DNA of 64,000 nt. Origin: Priestia koreensis (GTDB lineage: Bacteria; Bacillota; Bacilli; Bacillales; Bacillaceae_H). The notes under the pieces were generated by a model. The model searched no databases, was not told the DNA's origin, and saw only the letters and a list, made by a program, of their open reading frames with translations. Each line of letters starts with the position of its first letter. Position 1 is the stretch's first letter. The position numbers and the translations under genes are program-made. Positions 63,337-64,000 of this stretch are shown piece by piece. The DNA lies in assembly GCF_001274935.1 (NCBI RefSeq), contig NZ_LILC01000002.1, positions 453,924 through 517,923 on the forward strand, in the 5' to 3' direction.

Positions 63337-63993
63337 ATGTTAACGTTAAAGCAAATTCGATTTTGTTTGGATACAATGGCTGAAATGTTTCCAGATGCAC
63401 ACTGTGAATTAAATCATCGTAATCCGTTTGATTTAGTTATTGCCGTTGTGCTGTCCGCTCAGTGTACAGATGCACTTGTCAATAAGGTCACGACAGAATT
63501 ATTTAAGAAATATCATGTACCAGAGGATTACCTGGCAGTAACAGAAGAGGAGCTACAGCATGATATTCGTTCCATTGGTTTATATCGAAACAAAGCCAAA
63601 AACATTCGCAAGCTTTGTGAAGACCTTATTCATGTGTATGGAGGGAATGTACCTGAAACACAGGAAGAGCTAGTAAAGCTTGCAGGCGTAGGTAGAAAAA
63701 CGGCCAACGTTGTGGCATCAGTCGCATTTGGTGTGCCAGCTATTGCGGTTGATACACACGTAGAGCGCGTCAGTAAGCGTCTAGGCATTTGCCGCTGGAA
63801 GGATTCTGTTACGGAAGTAGAAAAAACGTTGATGAGAAAAGTGCCAGAAGAAGAGTGGAGCGTAACGCACCATCGTCTTATTTTTTTCGGTCGCTATCAC
63901 TGCAAGGCACAGTCACCTCAGTGCGACATTTGTCCGCTGCTCGAAATTTGCCGTGAAGGTCAAAAGAGAATGAAGGGTAGGGAGAAAAAATGA
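63337..63993 (+). CDS. nth: Endonuclease III
   Basis: A 218-residue DNA glycosylase/AP lyase of base excision repair acting on oxidised pyrimidines. Helix-hairpin-helix LVKLAGVGRKTANVVASVAFG near residue 110-130 with the catalytic Lys (GRKTA), and the catalytic Asp in AVDTHVERVSKRLG. The C-terminal Fe-S cluster motif C-x6-C-x2-C-x5-C (CKAQSPQCDICPLLEIC) is complete. GAGGGAAGG upstream. The stop overlaps the next ATG by four bases. Confidence 0.96.
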   Translation: MLTLKQIRFCLDTMAEMFPDAHCELNHRNPFDLVIAVVLSAQCTDALVNKVTTELFKKYHVPEDYLAVTEEELQHDIRSIGLYRNKAKNIRKLCEDLIHVYGGNVPETQEELVKLAGVGRKTANVVASVAFGVPAIAVDTHVERVSKRLGICRWKDSVTEVEKTLMRKVPEEEWSVTHHRLIFFGRYHCKAQSPQCDICPLLEICREGQKRMKGREKK

Positions 63994-64000
63994 GCGAATT
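63990..64000 (+). CDS. ypoC: Start of the next gene, probably ypoC, cut by window edge
   Basis: ATGAGCGAATT begins at the last codon of nth (ATGA overlap) with GGGAG eight bases upstream. Only three codons are visible. In B. subtilis nth is followed by ypoC, so this name is by position only. Confidence 0.5.

Overview
The window is a stretch of low-GC Gram-positive chromosome from a member of the Bacillaceae, most like the Priestia (Bacillus) megaterium group. That is inferred from gene order, protein similarity recalled from Bacillus subtilis, strong AGGAGG-type ribosome binding sites and frequent TTG/GTG starts; species assignment needs a database search. I see no phage, insertion sequence, CRISPR array, rRNA or tRNA. 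Almost everything is core metabolism.

Positions 1-44167 follow the B. subtilis order rnjA-rpoY-def-ykyA-pdhABCD-sr1-speA-yktAB-suhB-ylaF-typA-ylaHIJKLN-ftsW-pycA-ctaA/ctaBCDEFG-ylbB-ylbC. Left part: RNA decay (RNase J1), the RNA polymerase epsilon subunit, peptide deformylase and the pyruvate dehydrogenase complex. A block of four genes (9812-13526: BCCT transporter, a small membrane protein, an M23 peptidase and a DUF1885-like protein) plus a small membrane protein sits between pdhD and the dual-function RNA SR1, whose SR1P peptide is recognisable at 13791-13910. Middle part: the TypA GTPase, PhoH2, the iron-linked YlaN, FtsW and pyruvate carboxylase. The respiratory block 31949-40177 makes heme O/A and the caa3 cytochrome oxidase with its assembly factors CtaG and CtaM. 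PDH and PycA supply acetyl-CoA and oxaloacetate to the TCA cycle that feeds this oxidase.

Positions 44226-64000 follow a different B. subtilis region: ypjB-ypjC-ypjD-dapB-mgsA-bshB1-bshA-cca-birA-panBCD-dinG-ypmA-ypmB-aspB-asnS-dnaD-nth-(ypoC). These two blocks lie on opposite replichores in B. subtilis, so 44168-44225 is a synteny junction, consistent with an inversion across the terminus. The second block combines lysine/diaminopimelate, bacillithiol, tRNA maturation, biotinylation and pantothenate synthesis with replication and repair. Its biotin ligase would modify the PycA of the first block, and pantothenate feeds the CoA used by PDH.

The most unusual material is non-coding: a reverse-strand structured transcript candidate with a 23-residue basic peptide (1455-1783), a roughly 270-nt pdhA leader with three consecutive hairpins and repeated TGTATTA elements (3933-4316), a panB leader with two terminators (52433-52598), and a ylbC gene that appears to start at CTG (43133). 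All coordinates were worked out by hand from the printed sequence; no alignment or folding program was run.
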